Shown: positions 1 through 8,050, counted from the stretch's first letter. The stretch is 64,000 nucleotides of DNA from Lysobacter sp. FW306-1B-D06B (GCF_038446665.1 NZ_CP151802.1:2356001-2420000), one strand, 5' to 3'. The notes: generated by a model not told the origin, from the letters alone. Numbers and translations are program-made.

Positions 1-1
1 G

Positions 2-334
2 CAGGTCCACGGTGTGAAGGTGGTGGCGACGCGGTTGGAGGGCTTCGACGCCAAGGCGCTGCGTGACGCGGTGGACCGCCTGAAGCAGCAACTCGGCGAT
101 GCCGTCATCGTTCTGGCCGGCGCGGCGGACGGGAAGGCAGCCCTGGTGGCGGGAGTGAACGGCAGTGCGGCCGGCAAGGTGAAGGCCGGGGAACTCCTCG
201 CGCATGTCGCCAGTCGGATCAATGGCAAGGGCGGCGGTCGCGCCGACATGGCACAGGGAGGCGGCGAGGATGGTCCGGCCCTGGTCCAGGCACTTGCCGA
301 AGTGGCCCGTTGGGTGGAAAACAAGCTTGGCTGA
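2..334 (+). CDS. alaS: Alanyl-tRNA synthetase, C-terminal fragment (partial at window start)
   Basis: This is the 3' end of the cytoplasmic enzyme that charges tRNA-Ala; about 110 codons are visible and the gene starts before the window. The visible part is the C-terminal DHHA1-type domain, recognisable by the Gly-rich segment GKGGGRADMAQGGG near the end, which is typical of AlaRS C-termini. It ends at a TGA at 332-334. The next gene is csrA, the usual alaS-csrA order of Xanthomonadaceae and many other gammaproteobacteria. Catalytic and editing domains lie outside the window. Confidence 0.93.
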   Translation, partial: QVHGVKVVATRLEGFDAKALRDAVDRLKQQLGDAVIVLAGAADGKAALVAGVNGSAAGKVKAGELLAHVASRINGKGGGRADMAQGGGEDGPALVQALAEVARWVENKLG

Positions 335-472
335 ATGGTGAACGCAAGCCACCTGCGGTTGCGGGCCTGTTTGGCCCACCGCTAAGATGGCCTACGTTTT
401 TATGTGATCTGCGGCACTCCCCGGGGAGTGCCATATGCCGGACCCGTAAGCCGGCTTATAGGAGACGTTTAG
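335..472 (+). promoter_or_regulatory. csrA leader with a perfect 20-bp palindrome and a second hairpin
   Basis: Between alaS and csrA, 413-432 is a perfect palindrome (GGCACTCCCC followed by GGGGAGTGCC). A second stem follows (437-441 with 451-455), and then the csrA ribosome binding site AGGAGA at about 460-465. The GGA inside the Shine-Dalgarno could be a CsrA autoregulation site. The palindrome has no T tract, so it could be an operator, an mRNA hairpin or a weak alaS terminator. Confidence 0.4.
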
Positions 473-679
473 ATGCTGATCCTGACGCGTCGCGTCGGTG
501 AGACCTTGATGATCGGCGACTCGGTGACTGTCACCGTGCTCGGCGTCAAGGGAAACCAGGTGCGCATTGGAATTACCGCACCGAAAGATGTTGCGGTTCA
601 CCGTGAAGAAATTTATCAGCGCATCCAGCGCGGCGAGGAGCCTGCGGACAACGATTCGGGCAAGCACGGCGCGGCCTGA
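473..679 (+). CDS. csrA: Carbon storage regulator CsrA/RsmA
   Basis: This 68-residue RNA-binding dimer binds GGA motifs in mRNA leaders and controls translation of motility, biofilm and exopolysaccharide genes. The sequence is canonical from [16 protein letters not shown] through [21 protein letters not shown], with a short divergent acidic-polar tail as in xanthomonad RsmA. The start is fixed by AGGAGA 8 nt upstream. It lies directly behind alaS and before tRNA-Ser. In xanthomonads RsmA influences EPS production, so it may act on the large EPS locus downstream, but nothing here proves that. Confidence 0.97.
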   Translation: MLILTRRVGETLMIGDSVTVTVLGVKGNQVRIGITAPKDVAVHREEIYQRIQRGEEPADNDSGKHGAA

Positions 680-745
680 GAAAATCGTTTGCCGTATGCG
701 GGGCGAGCCGTTATCCTTTGCGCCCGCACCGTTTTGATGTTCCGC

Positions 746-838
746 GGAGACTTGCCCGAGAGGCCGAAGGGGCTCCCCTGCTAAGGGAGTATGGGGTCAA
801 AAGCTCCATCGAGGGTTCGAATCCCTCAGTCTCCGCCA
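746..838 (+). tRNA. tRNA-Ser(GCU)
   Basis: The acceptor GGAGAC pairs with GTCTCC, followed by a G discriminator and encoded CCA (835-838). The anticodon stem is CUCCC/GGGAG with loop CUGCUAA, giving anticodon GCU. A long variable arm follows, and the T arm has GGTTCGAATCC. The length of 93 nt fits a class II serine tRNA. Confidence 0.97.
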
Positions 839-1043
839 GTTCCATCGACCGGCCGGATTGGCCAGGATGCTTCGGCATGCTGGCGCTGCACGAAGCGGTA
901 CGCCGCGTCGCGCAGGCAATCCGAAGCGGTCGCACGAGATCCGCGCGGTCCGTGCACTGTCGAATCGCCTTCAACGGCATCGACAGAAATGTTCGAAAAA
1001 TGTTTGACGAATCGGAAACGGTCCTTCATAATTTTTCAACTCA

Positions 1044-1120
1044 GCGCCCGTAGCTCAGCTGGATAGAGCACCAGGCTACGAACTTGGTGGTCGGGAGTTC
1101 GAATCTCTCCGGGCGCGCCA
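1044..1120 (+). tRNA. tRNA-Arg(ACG)
   Basis: The acceptor GCGCCCG pairs with CGGGCGC, followed by G and encoded CCA. The anticodon stem is CCAGG/CUUGG (one G-U pair) with loop CUACGAA, giving anticodon ACG (inosine-modified in bacteria). The T arm is GGAGTTCGAATCTCTCC. The length is 77 nt, and a strong terminator follows 10 nt later. It is the left neighbour of the EPS locus. Confidence 0.97.
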
Positions 1121-1130
1121 TACAAGGCAG

Positions 1131-1166
1131 AAGGGCCGATGCGAAAGCATCGGCCCTTTTGTTTTG
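1131..1166 (+). terminator. Rho-independent terminator of the csrA/tRNA-Arg unit
   Basis: A perfect 12-bp stem (1131-1142 with 1147-1158) closes on a GAAA tetraloop and is followed by TTGTTTT. It sits directly after tRNA-Arg. Confidence 0.9.
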
Positions 1167-1193
1167 TCTGCGATTCGGGATTTTCTCTCGAGT

Positions 1194-1294
1194 CGTCATT
1201 CCCGCGACGGCGGGAATCCAACTCGCAAACGCCGCTGTGTCGTCCGGAAAGCGTGAGTCTGGAAAGTTGGATTCCCGCCTTCGCGGGAATGACG
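1194..1294. repeat. REP-like inverted pair
   Basis: CGTCATTCCCGCGACGGCGGGAATCC (from 1194) is repeated in inverse orientation at about 1268-1294. Each unit is itself a hairpin (CCCGC...GCGGG). It belongs to the family also found at 24.7-25.5, 28.3-28.5 and 57.5-57.8 kb. It lies between the tRNA-Arg terminator and the convergent 3' end of the epimerase gene. Confidence 0.8.
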
Positions 1295-1346
1295 GCACGA
1301 CAAGCGCAAGCCTGACCGACGCGAAGGCCGATATCGCCGACAACGC

Positions 1347-2408
1347 TCAACCCGCGGTCACTTCCGCTGCGGCGTTCGACTCGCGTCCATGCTCCGGCGC
1401 ATCGCCGTAATACTCGCGATACCACGCCACGAATCGCGCAATGCCTTCTTCCACCGTCACGCTGGGTGCATAGCCCATGTCGCGTGCGAGATCCGTGCAA
1501 TCGGCTTCGGTCGCGGGCACGTCGCCGGCCTGCAACGGCAGCATGCGCATCGTCGCCTTGCGCCCGAGGCATTGTTCGAGCACTTCGATGTAGCGCAACA
1601 GTTCGACGCTTTCACCGCTGCCGATGTTGTACAGCCGATAGGGCGCAACGCCACTGCTCGCGGGATCGGGCGAATGCCCGTCCCACCGCGTATCCACACC
1701 GGGCACGCGATCGAGCGCGCGCACCACGCCGGCGACGATGTCGTCGACATAGGTGAAGCTGCGCTTGTGGCGACCGTGGTTGAACACCGCAATCGGCTCG
1801 CTCGCCAGGATCGCGCGCGTGAACAGGAACAACGCCATGTCCGGCCGGCCCCACGGACCATACACGGTGAAGAAGCGCAGCCCGGTGCATGGCAATCCGT
1901 ACAGATGCGCGTAGCTGTGCGCCATCGCCTCGTTGGCTTTCTTGGTCGCGGCATAGAGCGTGAGCGGATGTTCGGTGTGCTGGTGTTCGGAGAACGGCAT
2001 CGCGGTGTTCGCGCCGTATACCGAACTGGTCGATGCATAAACCAGGTGCTCCACGCCGTGATGCCGGCATCCTTCGATGACATGCAGGAACCCGGTGACG
2101 TTGCTCGCCACGTATACGTGCGGATTCTCGGCGGCATAACGCACGCCCGCCTGCGCCGCCAGGTGCACGACGCGCGCGGGGCGATGGTCGCGGAACAGCG
2201 CTTCCACCGCGTCACGATCGGCGAGATCACCGTGCACGTGCGTGTAGCCGGGATGATCGGCGAAGCGGGCCAGCCGTGCGCGCTTGAGTCGCACGTCGTA
2301 ATAGTCGTTGAGGTTGTCGAAGCCGATCACCTCGTCGCCGCGGGCGAGTAGCGCCTGCGCGACATGCGATCCGATGAACCCTGCCGTACCCGTGACCAGG
2401 ACCTTCAT
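1347..2408 (-). CDS. NAD-dependent nucleotide-sugar 4-epimerase (UDP-GlcA / UDP-GlcNAcA type)
   Basis: This 353-aa cytosolic short-chain dehydrogenase/epimerase interconverts the C4 configuration of a UDP-sugar. It has the NAD-binding GTAGFIGSH at residues 7-15, an STSSVYG catalytic Ser segment, and the catalytic YAATK. The overall sequence (GFDNLNDYYDVRLKRARL near the N-terminus) is that of the UDP-glucuronate 4-epimerase (CapI/LpsL) family. Only 2 bp separate it from the upstream TviB-like dehydrogenase. The pair therefore probably makes UDP-GlcNAcA then UDP-GalNAcA, as TviB/TviC do for Vi antigen. UDP-GlcA to UDP-GalA is the alternative. The start is the ATG at 2406-2408; longer in-frame readings run into tviB. 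Confidence 0.88.
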   Translation of the reverse strand: MKVLVTGTAGFIGSHVAQALLARGDEVIGFDNLNDYYDVRLKRARLARFADHPGYTHVHGDLADRDAVEALFRDHRPARVVHLAAQAGVRYAAENPHVYVASNVTGFLHVIEGCRHHGVEHLVYASTSSVYGANTAMPFSEHQHTEHPLTLYAATKKANEAMAHSYAHLYGLPCTGLRFFTVYGPWGRPDMALFLFTRAILASEPIAVFNHGRHKRSFTYVDDIVAGVVRALDRVPGVDTRWDGHSPDPASSGVAPYRLYNIGSGESVELLRYIEVLEQCLGRKATMRMLPLQAGDVPATEADCTDLARDMGYAPSVTVEEGIARFVAWYREYYGDAPEHGRESNAAAEVTAG

Positions 2409-2410
2409 GC

Positions 2411-3793
2411 TCACAGCCGGCCGTCCACCGCATCGCGCGGAAGCACGTACTTGACGTCGTAGACCACCGACACGGGCTTGCCGAATGCGCGCACGCCGTT
2501 CCCGCCCAGTTCGGCGAATTCGCGGTGCGCGACCGCGACGATCACGGCGTCGTAGCCGCCCTGTGCGGGCGTGGGAACCGGTGTGATGCCGTATTCGTGC
2601 GCGGCATCGCCGCCATTCACCCAAGGATCGTGCACGTCCACCTGCGCGTTGTACCCGTGCAGTGCATGCACGATGTCGACCACGCGCGTGTTGCGCAGGT
2701 CGGGGCAGTTTTCCTTGAATGCCAGTCCGAGGATCAGGATGCGCGCCTGCACCGGGTTGATGCCCTTGCGCACCATCAGTCGCACGACCTCGCTGGCGAT
2801 GTACGCGCCCATGCCGTCGTTGGTGCGGCGGCCGGCGAGGATCACGTCCGGATGGTGGCCGATTTCCTGCGCCTTGTGGGTGAGGTAGTAGGGGTCCACG
2901 CCGATGCAATGACCACCGACCAGCCCCGGCCGGAACGGCAGGAAGTTCCACTTCGTTCCCGCTGCCTGCAGCACTTCCAGCGTGTCGATGCCGAGCTTGT
3001 TGAACAGGATCGCCAGATCGTTGACCAGCGCGATGTTGAGATCACGCTGCGTGTTCTCGATCACCTTCGCCGCTTCGGCGACCTTGATCGAACTGGCCTT
3101 GTGCGTCCCGGCCTCGATGATCGAGCCGTACAGCGCATCGACGAAATCCGCCACCTGCGGTGTCGAGCCGGAGGTGATCTTCAGGATGCTGGTGAGGCGG
3201 TGTTCCCGGTCGCCCGGGTTGATGCGCTCCGGGCTGTAGCCGGCAAAGAAGTCGCGATTGAACACCAGGCCGGAGGCGCGCTCCAGGATCGGCACGCAGA
3301 CTTCCTCGGTGCAGCCGGGGTACACGGTGGATTCGTAGACGACGACGTCGCCGCGCTTGAGCACCTTGCCCAGCGCCTCGCTCGCGCGCGCCAGCGGGCC
3401 CAGGTCCGGGCGCTTGGCCGCGTCGATGGGTGTGGGCACGGTGACGATGTAGACGTTGCATCGCTGCAACATGTCCAGGTCGTTGCTGCATCGCAGGCGG
3501 CGGGCTTCGGCCAGGTCGGCCGGTTCCACTTCCAGCGTGCTGTCGCGCCCGTCGCGCAGTTCCGCCACGCGCTGGGCGTTGATGTCGAAGCCCACGGTGT
3601 CGTACTGGCGGCCGAAGGCCACCGCCAACGGCAATCCGACATACCCCAGGCCGACCACGCCCACGCGCACCGTCTGCAGCGAGGGTGGCGATGCGGCGAC
3701 GCCTCCGCCTTGCGCTGCCGCGTCGGCATCGCGCCGGTGGGTGTCGCGTGTGGGCCGGTGGACCAGCCGTTCCCCGAAATCGGTCGTGTCCAT
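2411..3793 (-). CDS. tviB: UDP-N-acetylglucosamine 6-dehydrogenase, TviB/WbpA family
   Basis: This 460-aa UDP-glucose/GDP-mannose dehydrogenase family enzyme oxidises the C6 hydroxyl of a UDP-hexose(NAc) to a carboxylate in two NAD-dependent steps. It has an N-terminal Rossmann motif VGLGYVGLP (about 47-55), a central [10 protein letters not shown], the catalytic Cys296 in [12 protein letters not shown], and a C-terminal UDP-binding domain. The wording of [17 protein letters not shown] and [14 protein letters not shown] is that of Vi-antigen TviB rather than UDP-glucose dehydrogenase. About 40 N-terminal residues precede the Rossmann fold and are unusual. It supplies the acidic sugar for the EPS. 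It is transcribed divergently from the PPTase gene. Confidence 0.88.
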   Translation of the reverse strand: MDTTDFGERLVHRPTRDTHRRDADAAAQGGGVAASPPSLQTVRVGVVGLGYVGLPLAVAFGRQYDTVGFDINAQRVAELRDGRDSTLEVEPADLAEARRLRCSNDLDMLQRCNVYIVTVPTPIDAAKRPDLGPLARASEALGKVLKRGDVVVYESTVYPGCTEEVCVPILERASGLVFNRDFFAGYSPERINPGDREHRLTSILKITSGSTPQVADFVDALYGSIIEAGTHKASSIKVAEAAKVIENTQRDLNIALVNDLAILFNKLGIDTLEVLQAAGTKWNFLPFRPGLVGGHCIGVDPYYLTHKAQEIGHHPDVILAGRRTNDGMGAYIASEVVRLMVRKGINPVQARILILGLAFKENCPDLRNTRVVDIVHALHGYNAQVDVHDPWVNGGDAAHEYGITPVPTPAQGGYDAVIVAVAHREFAELGGNGVRAFGKPVSVVYDVKYVLPRDAVDGRL

Positions 3794-3940
3794 TCACTCG
3801 CTCGTTCGTTGGCTGGCGACCGGCCGCATGCGGCCACGGTCGCCTTGATGCAGCAAACGCAGCGCGGGCCCGGAACAGGCCGTGTCCGCGTCCAGGCCAC
3901 CGCTGCGTTCGTCTTCAGTTGAATCCGAATCGGAACCGGC
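3794..3940. promoter_or_regulatory. Divergent promoter region between tviB and the PPTase gene
   Basis: This 147-bp segment lies between two divergently transcribed genes, so at least the tviB promoter and probably the PPTase promoter should be here. I see no clear -35/-10 pair or operator; it is GC-rich. Confidence 0.35.
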
Positions 3941-4771
3941 ATGACCGGACAGGGGGCGAGGGTGGCGGTCGCATGGCGACAGGAAGCATCGGCGTGTTCA
4001 CTGCGCGAGGCGTTCGCGTGCGGGCCGATGGCGCCCGGCGCCTGTGCGACCGCCGTCGTCGACCTGCGCGACTGGCACCCCTGGCTGGACCAAGCCTGGG
4101 CGATGCTCGACGCGCCACACCGCCAGCGCGTGAGTCAGCGCCGTTTCGCGGCCGACCGTGAAGCGCTGGCGCTGACGTATGCGCTGCACCGGCTTTTCGT
4201 GGCGCGGGCGCTGGATCTGGACGAGGCGTCGGTCGTCATCGCGCGCGATGCCGAAGGCGCCCCGTGGTTGCCCGGCGTGCACCTGCGCGGCCGGCCCGTG
4301 CGCACCAGCCTCAGCCATGCCGACGGCGTGGCGGCCTTCGCGCTGTGCGCGGCGGGGCCGGTGGGCGTGGATATCGAAGCCGCGTTCCGCGCGGCCGAAT
4401 TGCCCGGCATCGCGGCCAGCGTCTGTCATCCGGACGAATGGCAGTCACTGGCGGGCTTTCCCGAACCGGCCTGCAGCCGCGCGCTGCTGGCGCTGTGGGT
4501 GCGCAAGGAAGCCCTGCTCAAGGCCGAAGGCATCGGCCTGGCGCGCGAGATGAGCAGTTTCCACGCCGCTGCCGGCGCGGAGTTTTTACTGGCCGGGCAC
4601 GCGCGGGAACCTGCGGCGTGCAGCGTGCGCCTGGCCATGCTCGATGTAGGCGAGCGATGGACCGCGGCCGTAGCGGCGCCGCGTGAGGCCGCGGTCGAAT
4701 GTTTGCTTGCGCACCCGCTTGGGAACTCCGCTGGCCGGACGGCCGGCGAGAGGGCGTTGTACCTGTCGTGA
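3941..4771 (+). CDS. Sfp-type 4'-phosphopantetheinyl transferase
   Basis: This 276-aa enzyme moves phosphopantetheine from CoA to the conserved Ser of carrier domains. Typical motifs are SLSHADGVAAFAL, the Mg-binding VGVDIE (about residue 143) and WVRKEALLKAEG (about residue 186). The length fits the Sfp class, which modifies NRPS/PKS carriers, rather than AcpS. It is the only such gene in the window and sits 3 kb upstream of the synthetases, which contain five carrier domains. It is therefore the likely activator of the assembly line. The start at 3941 has only a weak GGAA upstream; an internal ATG is possible. Confidence 0.88.
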   Translation: MTGQGARVAVAWRQEASACSLREAFACGPMAPGACATAVVDLRDWHPWLDQAWAMLDAPHRQRVSQRRFAADREALALTYALHRLFVARALDLDEASVVIARDAEGAPWLPGVHLRGRPVRTSLSHADGVAAFALCAAGPVGVDIEAAFRAAELPGIAASVCHPDEWQSLAGFPEPACSRALLALWVRKEALLKAEGIGLAREMSSFHAAAGAEFLLAGHAREPAACSVRLAMLDVGERWTAAVAAPREAAVECLLAHPLGNSAGRTAGERALYLS

Positions 4772-4907
4772 TGGCGTCGCAGAGGGGGAACGTCATGTCC
4801 ATGACGCGCGACGCACGGCCCACCGGGCCGGGGATCCTCCGAACCTTCGACCAGTTGTTTGACAGACGTGCGTGCGCCCGCGTGCGCACGTCGTGGGAGT
4901 GCGGTCC

Positions 4908-6302
4908 ATGACGTTCGGCAAGGCGAGTCTGAAGAACCGGGCGCTGCTGCTGTTGTGGCTGCTCGAAGTGCTGCTGCTGATGGCGGCGGTCATTGGTGCC
5001 GCGTGGCTGCGCTTCATGAACGACCCCGAGGGGCACGAAATCTTTTCCGAGAACCTCACCCTGCGCGCGGCGCTGGTGGCGATGTTCGTCACCACCGCGA
5101 TGTCGGCGCTGGGGCTGTACCAGGTGCACGTGCGCCTGAACCGGTTCGAATTCGCGCTGCGTCTGCTGGTGTCGTTCGCGATCGGCGGCATCGGGCTGAT
5201 GGTGCTGTACTACCTGATCCCTACCGCGTACATCGGCCGCGGCGTCATCGTGATCGCGATGGTACTGGGCCTGCTCGGGATGGCATTGCTGCGCTTCTGT
5301 GTGATGCACGTGTTCAGCGGCGACCTGTTCAGACGGCGCGTGCTGGTGCTGGGCGCCGGTCACAACGCGGACCTGATCAACACGCGCATGCGCCGCGGCA
5401 GCGACCGACGCGCCTTCACGCTGGTCGGTTTCGTGCCGATCAACGGGCAGGAATCGTGCGTGCCGACGTCGATGCAGGTGGTCGCGCCCGACGGGCTGTC
5501 GGAAGTTGCGCACCGCTTGCAGATCAGCGAAGTGGTGGTCGCGCCGGACGAGCGCCGCGGCGGCCTGCCGATGGAAGAAATGCTGACCTGCGTGCAGCGC
5601 GGCGTGGCGATGACCGACCTGTCCACGTTCTTCGAGCGCGAGGCGGGCATCGTCACCACCAACCTGTGCGATCCGTCCTGGCTGGTGTTTTCAGGCGGTT
5701 TCGACCACTCCACCTCGCGCTGCATGAACAAGCGGCTGTTCGACGTTCTGGCCGCGTCCGCGCTGCTGCTGGTGGCCTGGCCGTTCATGGTGGTGGTCGC
5801 GCTGCTGGTCCGGCTCGAATCGCGCGGTCCCATCCTTTACCAGCAGACGCGCATCGGCGAAGGCGGGCGCCCGTTCGAGCTGATCAAGTTCCGCAGCATG
5901 CGCGTGGACGCCGAAGGCGACGGCGTGGCGCGCTGGGCGCAACGCGGCGACGATCGCACCACGCGCGTGGGCAAGTTCATCCGCCTCACGCGGCTGGACG
6001 AACTGCCGCAGCTGTTCAACATCCTGCGCGGCGAGATGAGCATCGTCGGCCCGCGTCCGGAACGTCCGCAGTTCGTGGACATGCTCAGTCGCGAGATCCG
6101 CTACTACGCCGTGCGCCACTGCGTGAAGCCGGGCCTGACCGGCTGGGCGCAACTGCGCTACCCGTACGGCGCTTCGGTGCGCGATGCCGAAGAGAAGCTC
6201 AAGTTCGACCTGTTCTACGTGAAGAATCACGGCCTGGTGTTCGACCTGATCATCCTGTTGCAGACGGTCGAGGTGGTGCTGTTCCAGCGCGGGTCCCGGT
6301 AA
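4908..6302 (+). CDS. Initiating sugar-phosphate transferase of EPS synthesis (exosortase-A/EpsB type)
   Basis: This 464-aa polyprenyl-phosphate hexose-1-phosphate transferase starts repeat-unit assembly on undecaprenyl phosphate in the inner membrane. It has four to five N-terminal membrane segments, then a Rossmann-like domain (RVLVLGAGHNADLI). The C-terminal bacterial sugar transferase domain begins at KRLFDVLAASALLLVAWPF and carries FELIKFRSMRVDAEGD, LDELPQLFNILRGEMSIVGPRPERP and PGLTGWAQLRYPYG. The ending YPYGASVRDAEEKLKFDLFY plus ILLQTVEVVLF is the wording of the exosortase-A-associated family (TIGR03013 by memory). GGGAG 8 nt upstream fixes the start at 4908 rather than a GTG at 4872. 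Confidence 0.92.
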   Translation: MTFGKASLKNRALLLLWLLEVLLLMAAVIGAAWLRFMNDPEGHEIFSENLTLRAALVAMFVTTAMSALGLYQVHVRLNRFEFALRLLVSFAIGGIGLMVLYYLIPTAYIGRGVIVIAMVLGLLGMALLRFCVMHVFSGDLFRRRVLVLGAGHNADLINTRMRRGSDRRAFTLVGFVPINGQESCVPTSMQVVAPDGLSEVAHRLQISEVVVAPDERRGGLPMEEMLTCVQRGVAMTDLSTFFEREAGIVTTNLCDPSWLVFSGGFDHSTSRCMNKRLFDVLAASALLLVAWPFMVVVALLVRLESRGPILYQQTRIGEGGRPFELIKFRSMRVDAEGDGVARWAQRGDDRTTRVGKFIRLTRLDELPQLFNILRGEMSIVGPRPERPQFVDMLSREIRYYAVRHCVKPGLTGWAQLRYPYGASVRDAEEKLKFDLFYVKNHGLVFDLIILLQTVEVVLFQRGSR

Positions 6303-6469
6303 ACAACGCGCACCGCCGCGCTGGTCCTTATTGAGGGGAGGAGCGGGTTCGAACGAGGATCGCATCACCATAAAGACTGTTGCTGGTCGGCGGAGTCAAT
6401 TGCGACACATCAACGCGCCTCATAGCTGGACATGACGATAGTCATCGCGATCGGAATCGAGACAAGCGA
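6303..6469. other. Non-coding segment downstream of the sugar transferase
   Basis: This stretch is less GC-rich than its surroundings and contains a short dyad around 6432-6450 (ATGACGATAGTCAT). I see no convincing gene or T-tailed terminator in it. Confidence 0.3.
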
Positions 6470-6706
6470 CTAAGCTATCCAGTGCACCGCAAAGCCTCCT
6501 CTTCGTCTCCGAAGATTAAGGATGGAGGCAATGCCAAGGCAGAGCGCCATGATCGCTGACCAACCGATGACGATCCACGCTTCTTCGTCAGGTGACCTGG
6601 ACGTTATGAACGTCCAGCCGAACAGCAGCACGAACACAGCGCAGGCAACTGCGTCAGTGCGTCCGAACCATTTGTTCAAAGTCGGGATTGACCGGGCGGA
6701 GGGCAT
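6470..6706 (-). CDS. Small two-helix membrane protein, unknown function
   Basis: This 78-residue ORF has two hydrophobic helices (AVACAVFVLLFGWTFITS and AWIVIGWSAIMALCLGIASI) separated by the polar turn RSPDEE, and a basic tail (LRRRRGG) that predicts a cytoplasmic C-terminus. GGAGAGGAA sits directly upstream of the ATG, a good ribosome binding site, so I accept it as real. It lies opposite to the EPS run, between the sugar transferase and the J-domain gene, in a pocket of less GC-rich sequence. I do not recognise the family. Confidence 0.5.
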   Translation of the reverse strand: MPSARSIPTLNKWFGRTDAVACAVFVLLFGWTFITSRSPDEEAWIVIGWSAIMALCLGIASILNLRRRRGGFAVHWIA

Positions 6707-6947
6707 TTCCTCTCCAAGACGCCTGATGGATGCTCGCCACGAGCAGCAGATGGACGGTTACTGTCCCAGCGAGCATGGACGCTCTGCGAAGTGGTGAACA
6801 TGCGACGATTCTCAAATGACAGCCCAGCCTGCTGCCTGATCCCGGTACGTTAGGTCTTTCCGTTGCCCGCTCGACCCAGCGGCGACCTCGTCCGAACCCA
6901 CTCGCATGCTCGTTCGAAGGCCGCGCGTCACACACCGCGGACGGCCC

Positions 6948-7643
6948 TCAGGGCTCCTGCGCCTCGTCCTCTTCCGGCGTCGGCGGCCTGGGCGTGGGCG
7001 TCATCAGCCGGTTCGGCGGCACGCTTGCCCAGTCGACGAGGTGGCCTTCCTCGAAGCGCACCCACGAGGAACCGTAGTTCCACACATCGTCCTGCACGCG
7101 TTCCGGCGGGCCCTGGATCGCGACGACCGCCGCTTCCTCCATGCCCAGTTCCAGGCGGGGCGCATCCGGATCGGCGGTTTCGGCCACCGCGCCATTGGCG
7201 TCGGCCTGCGGCGTCACCTGTGCGGTCTCGGACCAGTGCAGCACCACCATCACGACCACCAGCACGAGCACGCTCAGCACCGCGATGCGCGGCGTAGCGC
7301 TGGTGGGGGTTTCGTGCGACGTGGCGGACATCGTCCGGGAATGCGTCTGCTGTGCCTGCGCCTGCGCGGGCGTGGCTGCATCGGGAACCGCTCGCTGCAC
7401 CGTGACCGGGCTGCGCAACGTCGATCCCGGAAGACGCCCGTGAATGCGATGGAAGCGGATCGCGCCGGAATACAGCGCAGTGAGTTCGGTGAGGGCGCTT
7501 GCGTCGTTCGAGGAAGGCCGGTCGAGGTGGCGATCCGGGTGCAGTTCGGCCACGCGGATACGGTACGCGCGCTTGAGGTCTTCGAGGCTGCAGTCCGGAT
7601 GCAGGCCAAGCTGCATGTACAGAAGCGCGAAGTCCTGGCTCAT
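6948..7643 (-). CDS. Membrane-anchored J-domain protein
   Basis: This 231-aa protein has an N-terminal DnaJ-like domain with the DnaK-stimulating motif H35-P36-D37 (AELHPDRH). A polar Ala/Gln/Thr-rich linker follows, then one membrane helix (IAVLSVLVLVVVMVVL) and a C-terminal domain of about 90 residues ending in a Pro/Glu-rich tail. The helix order suggests a cytoplasmic J domain and a periplasmic C-terminus. The start is MSQDFALLY at 7643, behind a G-rich stretch; the longer reading lacks support. It is opposite in strand to the synthetases and shows no obvious functional link to them. Confidence 0.78.
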   Translation of the reverse strand: MSQDFALLYMQLGLHPDCSLEDLKRAYRIRVAELHPDRHLDRPSSNDASALTELTALYSGAIRFHRIHGRLPGSTLRSPVTVQRAVPDAATPAQAQAQQTHSRTMSATSHETPTSATPRIAVLSVLVLVVVMVVLHWSETAQVTPQADANGAVAETADPDAPRLELGMEEAAVVAIQGPPERVQDDVWNYGSSWVRFEEGHLVDWASVPPNRLMTPTPRPPTPEEDEAQEP

Positions 7644-8050
7644 GGGCCCCCCTTGTCGGCGCCATCCTAGCGCGGTGGCCGTCGTCACGCACTGTCGCCG
7701 GCGAATGGCCGTTTGATCCGGCGAGAACCGTTTGGACTGATGAGAGGGGCAGGGAAGAGACAGATGCCGGGTGGCATCGGTCGTGCCGCATGTGGGGTGA
7801 GCGATGTCGTGGAGTTCCGGCAATTTCCGTTCGCGCAGGGGCCTGGCGTCCCGCGTCGAGGTGCCGGACACGTTGTGCGCAACGACACGCCCGCCATCGG
7901 CCGGGCAACGCATCGGCGCGCAATGACGTCGCCGAGCCGGCCCGACAACCGGCTTTCAACGCATGACCGGCGGCCGATCGTCGCCGGTTTGGACGTGATC
8001 GTTGCCGACGGCGCCTGCGCCGTCCGGCAGTTGCAGAAGGAGCAGGTGGA
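7644..8050 (+). promoter_or_regulatory. 407-bp upstream region of the NRPS-PKS gene with a sigma-54-like site
   Basis: No gene is convincing here. At 7772-7785 TGGCATCGGTCGTGC keeps the sigma-54 hallmark: GG and GC separated by 10 nt (consensus TGGCAC-N5-TTGC, two mismatches). It points toward the synthetase gene 265 bp downstream. The ribosome binding site AAGGAG is at about 8037-8042. The J-domain promoter must also be in this region. Confidence 0.3.

Noticed and set aside
1044..1120. tRNA-Arg 3' end as an attL with a matching attR at the far end of the EPS locus.
   Set aside because: I looked for the T-arm/acceptor sequence around 41-45 kb and found no copy, and no integrase gene is in the window.
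4857..4885. TTGACA at 4859 as a -35 box for the sugar transferase.
   Set aside because: No acceptable -10 hexamer lies 16-18 bp downstream; the sequence there is GTGCGC-rich, so the match is probably chance.
6654..6935. A 93-codon minus-strand frame overlapping the 78-aa membrane protein.
   Set aside because: It has no plausible ribosome binding site, a low-complexity composition and overlaps the better supported small gene.
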